A stretch of 64,000 nucleotides of DNA from Clostridiales bacterium (GCA_017510605.1 JAFWMQ010000017.1:186001-250000); one strand, 5' to 3'; shown: positions 19,501-28,871, numbered from the stretch's first letter. Made by a program: numbers and translations. Notes: a model not told the origin generated them from the sequence alone.

Positions 19501-21808
19501 AATGGTATCTAGAGAACATACAGCACAATTGGCTGCTAAAACAGCTGGAGAGTACCAAAAGAATTTTGAGCAAGGTATTATTAACGTTCTTAGCTGTTCG
19601 ACTACTTTTGAAATGGGTGTTGATGTTGGCGAATTGGAAGCAACATTCCAAAGAAACGTTCCACCTGAAACAGCTAACTATATTCAGAGAGCTGGTCGTG
19701 CAGGAAGACGCACATCTTCTGCAGCTTTTTCAGTCACATTCTCAAGAAGAAGTAGTCACGATATGACGTTCTTCCATGATCCTGCTCAGATAATTGCCGG
19801 AAAGATCGCGCCTCCGATTTTGGAAATTGATAATGACAAAATAGCTGAGAGGCACCTGAATTCTATTGTTGTTTCATGGTTTTTCAAGAAACATCCGGAG
19901 TTTTTCCTGGAAAAGACTAGAAAAATTGTTTCTTACAAAGAGCCAGAAAACATGGGTACCGTTATGAAGGAGGAATTGTCAACTCATCCACAGGAATTGC
20001 TTGATAGTATTCATAATATTATTCCTGAAGATATTTGTCAGAGCCTGAGAGTAGATGAATGGGCTTTTATAAATGATTTGGTAGGTGACGAAGGCTCATT
20101 AACAAGAGCGATTGAGGAAAGAACTGCCGATATAGACGGTTTAAAGACATTTTCTGTTGATGTAAGGACTAAGATTGATGAAGGTTCTGCAATAAAGGGC
20201 CTTGGACGTGCTATTGCAGCTGAAAAACTGATAACTACACTGGAAGATGAAGCATCTATCAGCTTCTTAAGTGCAAAAGGTGTTTTGCCCAAATATGGAT
20301 TCCCAATTGATACGGTTTCTCTTGATATTATTGGCGGATCTGATGAAGAGGCAAAGAAAATAGACCTTTCCCGTGATTTGAAGATGGCTATCAGCGAATT
20401 TGCTCCTCCTGCAAAAATCGTTGCAAACGGTAAAGTGTGGGAGAGTTATGCAATTAATACTATTCCTAATAAGGGATGGCCTGCATATATCTACCATGAA
20501 TGTCCCAAGTGTAAAAAGATTTTCCATCCTGAGGGTAATGTCGTTGATATTACTGTAAATCTTAATGATGCTCCCAAAAAGGTATGCGAATATTGTAATA
20601 CGCTGACAGATGCTCGATTATTTATTATTCCTCTGTTTGGCTTCTCTACCCAGATGGAATATAAACCTAAACCGGTTGGTGAAGTTAGACCGAGCACGTA
20701 TTATGCAACTCAAACACAGTTTTGGGGAATTGAGGGCCTAACTGAAAAGCAAAAGGCAGAAGCACAGGAGAAAACAATCGATATAAAAGGCAAGGATGTT
20801 AAGGTTACATACTCGCCTGGCGGAAAACTATTCGTATTGAATCAGGGTATTGATCGAAGAGGATTGTTGATCTGTCCAACCTGTGGATATGCAAAAGATC
20901 CGACTACCAAGGATTTTAAGCATGACAATAAATATAAAAAGGCATGTGGAACTAAGAAGTTTATCAAGGCTTCTTTAGGAAACGAATTCTCAACAGATAT
21001 CCTTAAGATTGCTTTGCCCAACCTAGATAGTCATTTGCCTATAATCGAGGGTGCAGAGGACAAAGATCTGTATATGTCTGTTCTGTATGCTATTCTTGAA
21101 GGCGCGAGCATGGCTCTTGATATTAGCCGAAGTGATATTAGCGGTTGTGTTACCGAGAATCGCGAGATAGTTTTGTTTGATGATACTGCTGGTGGTTCCG
21201 GTTTTGTAAAAAGCATTTATTACAACTTCTACGATGTGCTTCGTGCAGCTAAGAATAAGGTTTCTGGTCAGTGTGGATGCACTCCTGAAACATCATGCTA
21301 CGGATGTCTAAGAAACTATTCAAATCAGTTTTTCCACGATCAGCTTTCTCGTGGCCTTGCCGAGAATTATTTAGATTGTTTATTGAATTATGAAGTTGAA
21401 ACCAAAAAGCCTGTAGAATCTAGAGAAAAGAATGAACCAATTAATGAAACTGTTGGATCAAAGACTTTCGATTTTGATCTCCCGGATACTTCATCATACT
21501 CAGATGTTAAAACTCAGCTTATAAGCATGCGAGACAGCGCTGATGATGCTGCTGTTAAAGCAGGATATAACAAGTTGATCGAGGCGGTTTCTGATAATAA
21601 TTATGAAAAGTGCGTATCTGAAGAACGTTTACCTGCCAAAGAAAAAGATGTTTGGCCGGAATTATTCTGGGCGCGTTCTCATGTTGCGCTTTTCGTTCCG
21701 GAAAAAAAGAAACAATACGATATTCTTAAGAAATATGACTGGTATTGCTATATTGTTGATGAAAACATTAATGCAGAATTAGTAATAAGCCACTTGAAGG
21801 AGGAATAA
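16520..21808 (+). CDS. Giant DEAD/DEAH helicase with DUF1998, DruE-like
   Basis: A 1762-residue superfamily 2 helicase. Walker A is GTGSGKT (112-118), Walker B is VIDEAH near 265, motif III is ATSATLGS, and motif VI is QRAGRAGRR near 1055. Cysteine clusters (CTQC, CLCC, CCPCCG, CDKCGK) suggest zinc fingers. The C-terminal DUF1998/MZB region ends in CGCTPETSCYGCLRNY (about 1585-1600). Size and domain order fit DruE of Druantia. DISARM DrmA is smaller and comes with a methyltransferase and a phospholipase-D protein that are absent here. It is the second gene of a tight operon; anti-phage function is inferred. Confidence 0.78.
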   Translation: MSMNPRQTTDKIRGDYQNYIASILTVKDDQITELSHKAVKNTEFVKGPYLESTLPFVDGKSLKELADENLISKEFGKMGKAVHFCDWKLRIHQERALRHIIENNRNMVVSTGTGSGKTECYLYPIFNSIMREKEAGTLSAGVRALLIFPMNALANDQQKKLRKLLKEYPDITFGRYTGETERKRPKETPEEAERRLHEEYDNAHLGDTEEVYRKSIPNELMSREMMAKEPPHILLTNYAMLEYMLLRPDTAPFFDNQSAENWRFIVIDEAHTYKGATGAEIAYLLRRVKERIRHNMTGDFRCIATSATLGSEDGKPGLAKFAENLFGEPFSAEDIITTERKKRVVPPDARDFMPDEYKALKKHVENMEENEKGKYLYNSLVKDNRLFKVYEVLRNKPKKIEEVASVVFDDLSSEKERENALIDLIELAAAAKKSEDESALLPARYHLFIKSLEGLFAQYYPAKKVYLDRKERVFIKDKSYAVFELANCQKCTQEYLIGKTKAKPDGQYFVHNSSDEKPEYYFISSGDENIDLTGLDEDDSIEGVDKMNKLEKYHLCLCCGRITSFSEKHPEECCGNSDPDRIATVYNLKYAGKNNESNCCPCCGATQKGLIKRFLTANQPATFAVAKSLYDAIPPRPVEHHKSEDLSSDDIFIDDFFDDPDDGPDSSISEALADESGRKLLIFSDNRQEAAFFAGFFEKKYNLIMWRKLILQCLQEADGKTLSVPDLIKKVRDAAEKAGIYTIDQERNANLTDNQKIELASLYVMQEFMTPDIQTGLEGLGYVQIAPEYMNIQDSAELAGLKGKEVWNLLRFLMDTLRQKGAISYPEGVYATNDFFAPRNHKGYFRQSVTNIERGEYVYGFIPEAGRSNKRLSIMMKLLEDTTDEEKRNELARENLNKAYKLLLQLVSRKYIISTVDQAKGTVYLLNYAKWNFHYVENKDTLYRCDKCGKTFGYSVRDLCPEMKCNGKLRAVKASEIQDEPYYSNLYADNKIIPMVSREHTAQLAAKTAGEYQKNFEQGIINVLSCSTTFEMGVDVGELEATFQRNVPPETANYIQRAGRAGRRTSSAAFSVTFSRRSSHDMTFFHDPAQIIAGKIAPPILEIDNDKIAERHLNSIVVSWFFKKHPEFFLEKTRKIVSYKEPENMGTVMKEELSTHPQELLDSIHNIIPEDICQSLRVDEWAFINDLVGDEGSLTRAIEERTADIDGLKTFSVDVRTKIDEGSAIKGLGRAIAAEKLITTLEDEASISFLSAKGVLPKYGFPIDTVSLDIIGGSDEEAKKIDLSRDLKMAISEFAPPAKIVANGKVWESYAINTIPNKGWPAYIYHECPKCKKIFHPEGNVVDITVNLNDAPKKVCEYCNTLTDARLFIIPLFGFSTQMEYKPKPVGEVRPSTYYATQTQFWGIEGLTEKQKAEAQEKTIDIKGKDVKVTYSPGGKLFVLNQGIDRRGLLICPTCGYAKDPTTKDFKHDNKYKKACGTKKFIKASLGNEFSTDILKIALPNLDSHLPIIEGAEDKDLYMSVLYAILEGASMALDISRSDISGCVTENREIVLFDDTAGGSGFVKSIYYNFYDVLRAAKNKVSGQCGCTPETSCYGCLRNYSNQFFHDQLSRGLAENYLDCLLNYEVETKKPVESREKNEPINETVGSKTFDFDLPDTSSYSDVKTQLISMRDSADDAAVKAGYNKLIEAVSDNNYEKCVSEERLPAKEKDVWPELFWARSHVALFVPEKKKQYDILKKYDWYCYIVDENINAELVISHLKEE

Positions 21809-21812
21809 CGCT

Positions 21813-23669
21813 ATGGCACATATGATCCCACCTGAACCCAAAGATTTCGATAAAAAGAGTGAAGAAGGAGTTGTCTTTGAAGCATTAAAGAAGCTCTCTG
21901 ATGACTATTATGTGTTTCACAGCGTAGTGGTTAACGATGTTGTAAATCATGATTTAGTTGAGCGAGAGATCGACTTTGTTGTAGTAAATCAGCATTACGG
22001 TGTTCTTTGTATAGAAGCAAAAAACGGTAAAGACATCAGGTATTATGAAAGGGCATGGCGGTATTCTAATGGCGATAAAATGAAGCGTGGAGGACCTTAT
22101 AATCAGGCTGCTACAGCTAAACGCGCTTTGAAAAATAAAATGAGATATCATGCAAATGATGTTGTTAGAAGTGTTGCAGGGCGTTGTAAGATGTTCCATG
22201 CAGCTTGGTTCTTTAAGATGACGCGTAATGCTTTTAAGTTAAAGAATGCAGAGGGCCTTCCTGAGGATGCATTGTTTGAATTAACGATGTTTGCGGATGA
22301 TGTAGTTGATCCTACGACAGCTATCGAAAACATATTCAAGCTTAATATTCCAATAAATGAAGATCTTGATGTTGTAACGAAAATTAACGATGAGGAGTTT
22401 CAATTGCTCCTTGACGTTGTTTTCTGCCCAGAGTTTAATCTTATTCCTTCTCCATCTGCAAAGAATATGCTTATTGAAGACAGCATGAATCAGCTTTTGT
22501 ATGAGCAGTATAGATTGTTGGATTTCTTAGAAGATCAGGAGTCAGCAGTTATAAATGGTGCTGCCGGTACAGGAAAAACCATGTTGGCTGTTGAAAAAGC
22601 ACGTAGGAACAGTATGGAAGAAGAAACTGTTCTCTTTTTGTGTTATAACAGGTTGCTTTGTGATCACTTGAATAGTGTTCATAAGAAGAATGCTTCTAAG
22701 TCTTATCGAAAGCAGTTCGAAAATGTTGATTTTATGACTATTTCACAGCTTGCCAAGGAAAAAACCGGTAATTACAAAGATTTTGACGGGTTAATGGAAT
22801 GGCTGATGGAATGCTGCGATGAACCTGAAAAGTTTGGATATAAGCATGTAATAGTTGACGAGGGACAGGATTTTGGTCTTGTTGATGCGAGTGTTGATTC
22901 TTCCGAAGCTGAAGCAAATTGTTCGATCCTTGATTTGTTACAGGAAGCAGCTGCTGAATCAAATGGTACATTCTATCTGTTCTATGACAAGTATCAGATG
23001 ATACAAGGTGGAGAAAGTATTGAGTATAAGATCCCTGACTGTATTACTAACAGTGATTGTAAGCTCTCTCTGCATCTTAATTGCCGAAATACTAAAGAAA
23101 TAGCTCAAACATCAGTTACTCCGCTAAAAGATAGCAAGAATCGTGCTATTAAACCTAAGGCGGCATGTACGTGGTATGAGCCTGCAAAACCACAAATGCA
23201 TATTATTGGAAGTAAAAAGAAAGCAATTAGTACCATCAATGAAATACTTGATAAGTATTACGAGAATAAGCTTGAGAAAGTTGTAATTCTTACTCCTGGT
23301 AAAGAAGAGTTTAGTTGTTTATCAGATTCACTTGTTCAAGGCTCTGGTGATAATGAAGGATATATGACATATTCTCACAACGGTATAGATTATAAAGTTA
23401 CCACTTGTATTAAATTTAAAGGCTTAGAGGCTGATGCAATAATAATGATGGATTTGGATAAATCTTCATTTACTGGATATAAAGGCCTTGAATTTTACGT
23501 TGGAACTTCACGTGCTAAGCAATATTTGGATTATGTTGTTTGTCTGACACCAAACGATTTCCCTGAAGTTATTGCAGCTTTGGATCCAGATGCACCGATT
23601 AAGAATGATCCTGAAAAGCTTCGAAAAGTATTGGGAACATTGTTTGCTTCTGATTTGGTTATTCATTAA
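21813..23669 (+). CDS. NERD nuclease-UvrD/Rep helicase fusion
   Basis: A 618-residue protein. Residues about 10-130 form a NERD domain, with EREIDFVVVNQHYGVLCIEA and following KNGK as the PD-(D/E)XK-like nuclease core. The helicase part has Walker A GAAGTGKT (about 249-256), Walker B VIVDEGQDF (about 345), CIKFKGLEADAI and the final FYVGTSRAKQYL. GGAGG overlaps the end of the DruE-like gene, four bases separate them, so co-translation is expected. NERD-helicase fusions occur in defence islands, and here it is the third gene of the operon. Confidence 0.8.
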   Translation: MAHMIPPEPKDFDKKSEEGVVFEALKKLSDDYYVFHSVVVNDVVNHDLVEREIDFVVVNQHYGVLCIEAKNGKDIRYYERAWRYSNGDKMKRGGPYNQAATAKRALKNKMRYHANDVVRSVAGRCKMFHAAWFFKMTRNAFKLKNAEGLPEDALFELTMFADDVVDPTTAIENIFKLNIPINEDLDVVTKINDEEFQLLLDVVFCPEFNLIPSPSAKNMLIEDSMNQLLYEQYRLLDFLEDQESAVINGAAGTGKTMLAVEKARRNSMEEETVLFLCYNRLLCDHLNSVHKKNASKSYRKQFENVDFMTISQLAKEKTGNYKDFDGLMEWLMECCDEPEKFGYKHVIVDEGQDFGLVDASVDSSEAEANCSILDLLQEAAAESNGTFYLFYDKYQMIQGGESIEYKIPDCITNSDCKLSLHLNCRNTKEIAQTSVTPLKDSKNRAIKPKAACTWYEPAKPQMHIIGSKKKAISTINEILDKYYENKLEKVVILTPGKEEFSCLSDSLVQGSGDNEGYMTYSHNGIDYKVTTCIKFKGLEADAIIMMDLDKSSFTGYKGLEFYVGTSRAKQYLDYVVCLTPNDFPEVIAALDPDAPIKNDPEKLRKVLGTLFASDLVIH

Positions 23670-24349
23670 TGATTTCCAGCTTGAACGGTACAATGATTAT
23701 TCAGAGTTGCAATGATTATGTGATGTTTGATATAGAGACAACAGGTTTGTCTTCTGATGCTGATGCCATAATTGAATTGTCTGCTCTAAAAGTTATAAAT
23801 CATGAAGTTGTAGACGAGTTTTCGTCATTGATCAACCCGGGGATTCATATTCCATACTACGCTAGCAGTATAAACGGCATAACAGATGATATGGTCAAGG
23901 ACTCACCATCTGTTAAAAATGTGCTGAAGGATTTTGCGCTTTTTATTGGAAATTCAGTCTTAGCTGGCCATAACATTAAGAGGTTTGACTTGAAGTTCAT
24001 TCAGCGAGATGCGGTTCTTCACCTTGGGAAACCTTTCTTAAATGATTTTCTTGATACTCTTATTGTAGCAAGGAGGTATCTACCAGATCTAGACAGTCAC
24101 TCACTAGAATCATTGGCTGATTACTATGATATTTCTTATGAGGGCGCGCATCGAGCTCTTGCAGATTGTTACATTAATAAAAAGGTATATGACTGTTTGA
24201 TCAAAGAAATTGAAAATCCTTCTGCAGCAGCATTAAAAGTTAAGGTGTGTCCTTTGTGCGGTAATGTTATGCGTAAGAGAAACGGAGCTTATGGTGAGTT
24301 CTGGGGGTGCTGCAGTTATCCTGATTGCAGATATACCGAGAATATATAA
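23669..24349 (+). CDS. DnaQ-like DEDDh exonuclease with C-terminal zinc finger
   Basis: A 226-residue protein. Exo I is MFDIETTGL (Asp21, Glu23), Exo II lies in LAGHNIKRFDLKFI, and Exo III in HRALADCYINKK. Residues about 193-222 hold a topoisomerase-type zinc finger, CPLCGNVMRKRN then CCSYPDCRY. Its ATG overlaps the previous stop codon (TAATG), a clear sign of coupling. The 3'-5' exonuclease activity is expected from the intact acidic residues; the zinc finger may bind single-stranded DNA. It probably trims ends made by the neighbouring helicases. Confidence 0.82.
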   Translation: MISSLNGTMIIQSCNDYVMFDIETTGLSSDADAIIELSALKVINHEVVDEFSSLINPGIHIPYYASSINGITDDMVKDSPSVKNVLKDFALFIGNSVLAGHNIKRFDLKFIQRDAVLHLGKPFLNDFLDTLIVARRYLPDLDSHSLESLADYYDISYEGAHRALADCYINKKVYDCLIKEIENPSAAALKVKVCPLCGNVMRKRNGAYGEFWGCCSYPDCRYTENI

Positions 24350-24372
24350 GTTTTAATAAATGAGGTGAAAGA

Positions 24373-26247
24373 ATGTCAACAACTATTAAGCCTATAGTAT
24401 ATAAGTGTAAGGAAACGCCTGGCTTTATAGATACTCTCTCGTCAGATGTTAAGAAAGCGTATGGTCCTGATTCTGACATTCTGTTAGACCGTCCTGCGAT
24501 TTATGTTCATGTCTGGAAAGATAAATGGCAATACAATATCTATATCGGAGAAACAAATGATATAGTTCAAAGGACTAATGAGCATTGGAAAGAAGCTGAT
24601 GCTCAGATAAAGTTAAAGAAAACTGGTAAGGGCTGTTGGCAACGCCACATGATTGAAGATGTAGATGAGAATGGCAAACGAGTTGTGCCAACTGTCTATT
24701 ATTTCGGACATAAGTTATTTCATAAGTCATTAACACTAGATATTGAGAATAGGCTGATAGATTATTGTTATGCTTTACCATCAGTTCATGTGCATAACAG
24801 TCGCACAAATCCGCAAGGAAACTATAATGGCGATGATGTCGTTGATAGTATTTTTAGTATGATTTGGAGAATACTGAGAAATGATAACAGCAAACTTTTC
24901 CCTTCAGAATGTGAAATACAGAAATCTGCGATATATAAAGCATCACCAAATCACAAACTCACAACTGAGCAGAAAGAGGCTCAAACATTAATAATTGATC
25001 GTGTTACAGATGCGATTTTGCAGAATAAAACGAGTCAGCTCATTTTTGTTGAAGGAGAAGCGGGAACCGGAAAAACTGTTCTTACGAGTAGCACTTTTTA
25101 TAAGATGCTTGAAAGTGAACTGTTAAGCGATTTGAATCTGAAAAGCTGTTTGCTTGTAAATCATGCTGAGCAGAAAAGTGTTTATGAAAACATGGCAAAA
25201 AAACTTGGCTATGATAAGGATATAGTTCAGCATCCTACAACATTTTTGATTCATAATTCCGATTTTGACAGAAATTCCAATAGTTTTATTCCATGCTCCA
25301 ATAGTCAATATGATGTTGTATTTGTAGATGAAGCTCATTTGTTATGGAATCAACGAAATCAGAAGTACGATTGCAGATTTAAGTCACCTCAGCTTGAAGA
25401 AATAATTAAAAGATCCAGAGTAACTGTAATTATGTATGATGAGAATCAGGTTCTTCATAAAGGACAGGTATGTTCATATGAATATATGACCAAGATGAGG
25501 AATCTAGCTAAAAGCCAAGGGCCTGCCCCGAAAAATGGAAAATCCAATTATTATGTGCTGAACAATCAATTAAGAATGAATTGTTCGAGTGAAACTATGA
25601 AATGGATTGATGATATTACTAAAAATCTCACGATATCAAAGCTTTCTTTGAATAAGAAAGGTGTAGATAGTAAAGGTTATCATGTGAGTATATATGATGA
25701 TCCAGCGTTAATGCATCAGGCAATCAAGACATATGCTAAAGCGGAAGAAACTCAACTTTCACGAATGGTTGCTACCTGTGACTGGGAATTTATTAGTAGC
25801 AGACCTACGGATTATCAATACATAGATATAGGACCGTGGAGCATTCTTTGGAATGATGAAACATATAATAGGCTATTATACGCCAAGCTTAATAGTCGTG
25901 AAAAAAAGAAACTGCAAATGCTTGATTGGGCAGAAAAGGATTATTCAATAGATGAAGCTGGCTCGACTTTTACTATTCAGGGTTTTGATTTAGCTTATGT
26001 TGGAGTAATAATCGGACCATCAGTAAAATATGATAAAGAGAGCCAAAAGATCTTTTTCGATGAAAAGGAACGAAAAATGGCTTATATGATTGGAACTAGA
26101 AAACTTGATGATGGAACAGTGATGAATGTTACGGAGTTGATTTCTAAACATGAGTTAAGAGTTCTAATGACTCGTGGTACTAAGGGGTTGCTAATCTATG
26201 CGTGTGATGACGATTTGAGGGCTGCATTAAAGAATTCTCTGGAATAA
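24373..26247 (+). CDS. GIY-YIG nuclease-DUF2075 helicase fusion
   Basis: A 624-residue protein. Residues about 35-72 carry a GIY-YIG nuclease core (YVHVW, then NIYIGETNDIVQRTNEH). The DUF2075/superfamily 1 ATPase has Walker A GEAGTGKT (about 228-235), Walker B VVFVDEAHLLW (about 318), STFTIQGFDLAYVG and the terminal HELRVLMTRGTKG motif. It starts 23 bases after the exonuclease gene with a GAGGTGA site. DUF2075 proteins appear in defence contexts; with a nuclease fused to it, cleavage of invading DNA coupled to ATP use is the likely job, inferred. Confidence 0.8.
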   Translation: MSTTIKPIVYKCKETPGFIDTLSSDVKKAYGPDSDILLDRPAIYVHVWKDKWQYNIYIGETNDIVQRTNEHWKEADAQIKLKKTGKGCWQRHMIEDVDENGKRVVPTVYYFGHKLFHKSLTLDIENRLIDYCYALPSVHVHNSRTNPQGNYNGDDVVDSIFSMIWRILRNDNSKLFPSECEIQKSAIYKASPNHKLTTEQKEAQTLIIDRVTDAILQNKTSQLIFVEGEAGTGKTVLTSSTFYKMLESELLSDLNLKSCLLVNHAEQKSVYENMAKKLGYDKDIVQHPTTFLIHNSDFDRNSNSFIPCSNSQYDVVFVDEAHLLWNQRNQKYDCRFKSPQLEEIIKRSRVTVIMYDENQVLHKGQVCSYEYMTKMRNLAKSQGPAPKNGKSNYYVLNNQLRMNCSSETMKWIDDITKNLTISKLSLNKKGVDSKGYHVSIYDDPALMHQAIKTYAKAEETQLSRMVATCDWEFISSRPTDYQYIDIGPWSILWNDETYNRLLYAKLNSREKKKLQMLDWAEKDYSIDEAGSTFTIQGFDLAYVGVIIGPSVKYDKESQKIFFDEKERKMAYMIGTRKLDDGTVMNVTELISKHELRVLMTRGTKGLLIYACDDDLRAALKNSLE

Positions 26248-26289
26248 AAAGCAAGTTTTGTTCTTTGCTCAGTATGGAGGATGATTGAG

Positions 26290-27903
26290 ATGATCGTTCG
26301 AATTGATAATAAATACTATGACTTTGATGATGAAGCTCGAGAAGAAGCATGGGTAAAAGCAGATTTTGTTAATGCTGGGAACGGCCGAACCTTTGTTAAG
26401 CCAGATAATGATAACGACAGATTCAGACTTTCAAAATCAAGATATTGCAGCGGGGTTCAATGCCCTAAGATATTATGGCTTAAGAAGAACAAGCCTGAAG
26501 TTTTTGATGATTCTGTGTTTAATCAGGCAATTCTTGATACTGGAAACGAAGTCGGAGATCTAGCAATGGGCCTTTTCGGTGATTATACGGAAGTTCCATT
26601 TAATAATGATTTGACCAAGATGCTTTATGATACCGAAGATTTACTGAAGAAGGGTGTGAAAGTAATTGCAGAGGCATCATTCTCATATAAAGGTTTGTTT
26701 TGCAGTGTAGATATTCTTAAGAATCTTGGGGACGACCATGTGAAGATATATGAGGTCAAGAGCGCCACAAGTGTTCACGATCCCAATCAGCATGATGTTG
26801 CTTTCCAGAACTATGTTCTTAAGCAGCTTGGTTTTGAAGTGGATGGCGTTTATATAGTTCATTTAAACAATCAGTATATTAGACATGGAGACTTGGATAT
26901 TCAGCAATTGTTCACTATTGAAGATATGACTGAAACGGCTGATTCTTTATATTTCAATGTAGAGATGACTATCAGTGAACTCAGAACATATTTAGAAAAG
27001 ACGGAAGAACCTGCTAAACCGATTAGTATGTCATGCCTTAAGCCATACGAGTGTGGATTCTGGAAGTATTGTACGGATTATCTTCCTAAACCCAATGCAT
27101 TTGATTTAGTCGGTGTACATAAAGATAAGATGTTTAAGTGCATTGAAAACGGCAAGAAATCCTTTGAAGAATTGCTCTCTGAAGGTGAAGTGATCAAAGA
27201 AAAAGCTATCCAGCAGATATTGCACGAAATTAATGATTTGCCTCCTGAAATCGATAAGGGAGCAATAAAGAGGTTTTTGGGAGAGTTGAAGTATCCGATG
27301 TATTTCTTGGATTTTGAAACATTCAATCCGGCTATCCCTATGTATGATAATACCAAGCCTTACGAACAGATTTGTTTCCAGTATTCTTTACACTATATCG
27401 AACAAGAAGGAGGAGAGCTGAAACATAAAGAGTTTCTTGCATATCCTGGGAAAGATCCTCGTAGAGAGCTAGCTGAAAGATTGTGTGAAGATATTCCACT
27501 GGGTGTATGTACTTTGGCATACAATATGGGGTTTGAAAAGACGGTCATTAATAAACTTGCCGGTTTATATCCTGATCTGGCTGCTCACCTTATGGATATT
27601 CATATTAATATAAAAGATCTGATGGTTCCGTTTCGTGATAGAAAGTATTACTGCCGCTTAATGAAAGGATACTATTCAATAAAATATGTTTTGCCGGCTC
27701 TGTTCCCAGATGATCCTGCACTGGACTATCACAATCTTGAAGGTGTTCATAATGGTTCTGAAGCCTCAGCTACATTTCTTCGTATGGATAAAATGAATGA
27801 TGAAGAATTAGAAGCTTTCAGGGGTCATCTTTTAAAGTATTGCGGCCTTGATACATATGCTATGGTTAAAGTATGGCAGAAACTTAATGAGGTTTCTGAG
27901 TAA
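26290..27903 (+). CDS. DUF2779 protein: PD-(D/E)XK-like plus RNase H-fold nuclease
   Basis: A 537-residue protein. I use the ATG at 26290, nine bases after GGAGG; the ATG at 26281 abuts that site. The N-terminal half resembles Cas4/RecB-type nucleases: SGVQCPKILWLKKNKPEVFD, then IYEVKSATSV, with further Cys (CLKPYECGFWKYC) that may hold a metal cluster. The C-terminal half is DUF2779 with YFLDFETFNPAIP and a late DTYAMVKVWQKL, a DEDD-like exonuclease core. It is the last gene of the operon, 42 bases after the previous stop. Confidence 0.8.
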   Translation: MIVRIDNKYYDFDDEAREEAWVKADFVNAGNGRTFVKPDNDNDRFRLSKSRYCSGVQCPKILWLKKNKPEVFDDSVFNQAILDTGNEVGDLAMGLFGDYTEVPFNNDLTKMLYDTEDLLKKGVKVIAEASFSYKGLFCSVDILKNLGDDHVKIYEVKSATSVHDPNQHDVAFQNYVLKQLGFEVDGVYIVHLNNQYIRHGDLDIQQLFTIEDMTETADSLYFNVEMTISELRTYLEKTEEPAKPISMSCLKPYECGFWKYCTDYLPKPNAFDLVGVHKDKMFKCIENGKKSFEELLSEGEVIKEKAIQQILHEINDLPPEIDKGAIKRFLGELKYPMYFLDFETFNPAIPMYDNTKPYEQICFQYSLHYIEQEGGELKHKEFLAYPGKDPRRELAERLCEDIPLGVCTLAYNMGFEKTVINKLAGLYPDLAAHLMDIHINIKDLMVPFRDRKYYCRLMKGYYSIKYVLPALFPDDPALDYHNLEGVHNGSEASATFLRMDKMNDEELEAFRGHLLKYCGLDTYAMVKVWQKLNEVSE

Positions 27904-27920
27904 TATTCATATAAGAATAT

Positions 27921-27937
27921 GTCGCTTGTTATGCGAC
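27921..27937 (+). repeat. Short hairpin motif upstream of the NADAR operon
   Basis: GTCGC-ttgttat-GCGAC. A near copy at 29501-29517 lies ahead of the ADP-ribosylglycohydrolase gene; over 19 bases the two agree at 16. It may be a shared operator or RNA element. Confidence 0.45.
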
Positions 27938-27987
27938 CAAAGAACTCTGATAATTTAATAGAAATGGAATAATCAAGGAGGTATCTC

Positions 27988-28158
27988 ATGTCACAGGAAT
28001 CAGGAAAAAAGAAAACCACAGAACAGGATGATATTCATCCCAGATGGAAGAGTGATGCGTTGAAGTTTGTGCCTGTGGATCCTAGTAAGATTAAATGGGC
28101 AAACAGACCACTTGGGCAGAATAACAACGGTAGTGATTCTAAGGGGGAGAATAAATGA
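27988..28158 (+). CDS. Small basic/polar protein (56 residues) coupled to NADAR
   Basis: ATG at 27988 has an excellent AAGGAGGT site. The product is MSQESGKKKTTEQDD at its start, IHPRWKSDALKFVPVDP in the middle and a Gly/Asn-rich tail. Its stop overlaps the start codon of the NADAR gene (ATGA), so the pair is coupled. I do not recognise the family. It could be an antitoxin-sized partner or a regulator; no evidence separates these. Confidence 0.6.
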   Translation: MSQESGKKKTTEQDDIHPRWKSDALKFVPVDPSKIKWANRPLGQNNNGSDSKGENK

Positions 28159-28871
28159 ATAATATCGATTCTGTTATTAATAGTCCTGAAGCTGTCAAAG
28201 CTTTAGGTGAAGCAATGGATTTAGGCAATCTCCGTGTGATTGCACCGCACAAGGATAAATACATATATAGATATAATATTAACTGGCTTATAGATGAGGT
28301 CAGTTCTGGACAAAAGCATAGTTTTGTGACTTTTTGGCAAGCGGATGAGGGAGTAGAGAACCGGATATTTTCTCAGTGGTATCCTCACAAATTCTCATTT
28401 AACGGAAGAATCTATGAAACTGCAGAGCAGTATATGATGTCGGAGAAGGCTTTACTGTTCGGAGATCTAGATTCCTATAAAGCTATTATGAATGAACCCA
28501 ATCCCAAGGTTTGCCAACAACTCGGGAAAAAAGTAAAGAATTTCGATTCAGCAATTTGGGATAAGTCGTTTAGGGAAATCATATTTCATGGCAATCTAGG
28601 CAAACTGCAATCAGATATAAATTTTGTTGATGCATTGCTGTCGACTGGTGATGCAGTACTTATTGAAGCAAGTCCCAAAGATGATAAATACGGTGCTGGA
28701 TTAGATAAAACACATCTTCTTAATCCTGATGGTACACTTAAGGTTCTTCCGCAAGACTGGCATTTAGAGGGTAAAACAAAGCAGTCAGAAAATAACTTGG
28801 GCTTTGTGTTGATGGGCTTAAGAGATCTGTTTAATGATTTGATAAACGGAAAAGGAGCATGCAACGTCTAA
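28155..28871 (+). CDS. NADAR (YbiA-like) domain protein
   Basis: A 238-residue protein. After a 60-residue N-terminal extension comes a NADAR domain: SFVTFWQAD, FSQWYPHKFSFNGRIYETAE (about 75-95), EQYMMSEKALLFGD, and the terminal DKYGAGLDK. YbiA proteins cleave N-glycosidic bonds; some NADAR domains remove ADP-ribose from guanine in DNA or RNA, notably as the antitoxin in DarTG1-type systems. No DarT-like transferase is seen nearby. It is coupled to the 56-residue gene upstream and is followed by a terminator. Confidence 0.85.
   Translation: MNNIDSVINSPEAVKALGEAMDLGNLRVIAPHKDKYIYRYNINWLIDEVSSGQKHSFVTFWQADEGVENRIFSQWYPHKFSFNGRIYETAEQYMMSEKALLFGDLDSYKAIMNEPNPKVCQQLGKKVKNFDSAIWDKSFREIIFHGNLGKLQSDINFVDALLSTGDAVLIEASPKDDKYGAGLDKTHLLNPDGTLKVLPQDWHLEGKTKQSENNLGFVLMGLRDLFNDLINGKGACNV

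Noticed and set aside
16520..21808. DISARM (DrmA-like helicase)
   Set aside because: DUF1998 helicase is present, but no DISARM methyltransferase, separate DrmB or phospholipase-D DrmC is seen; size and partner fit Druantia better.
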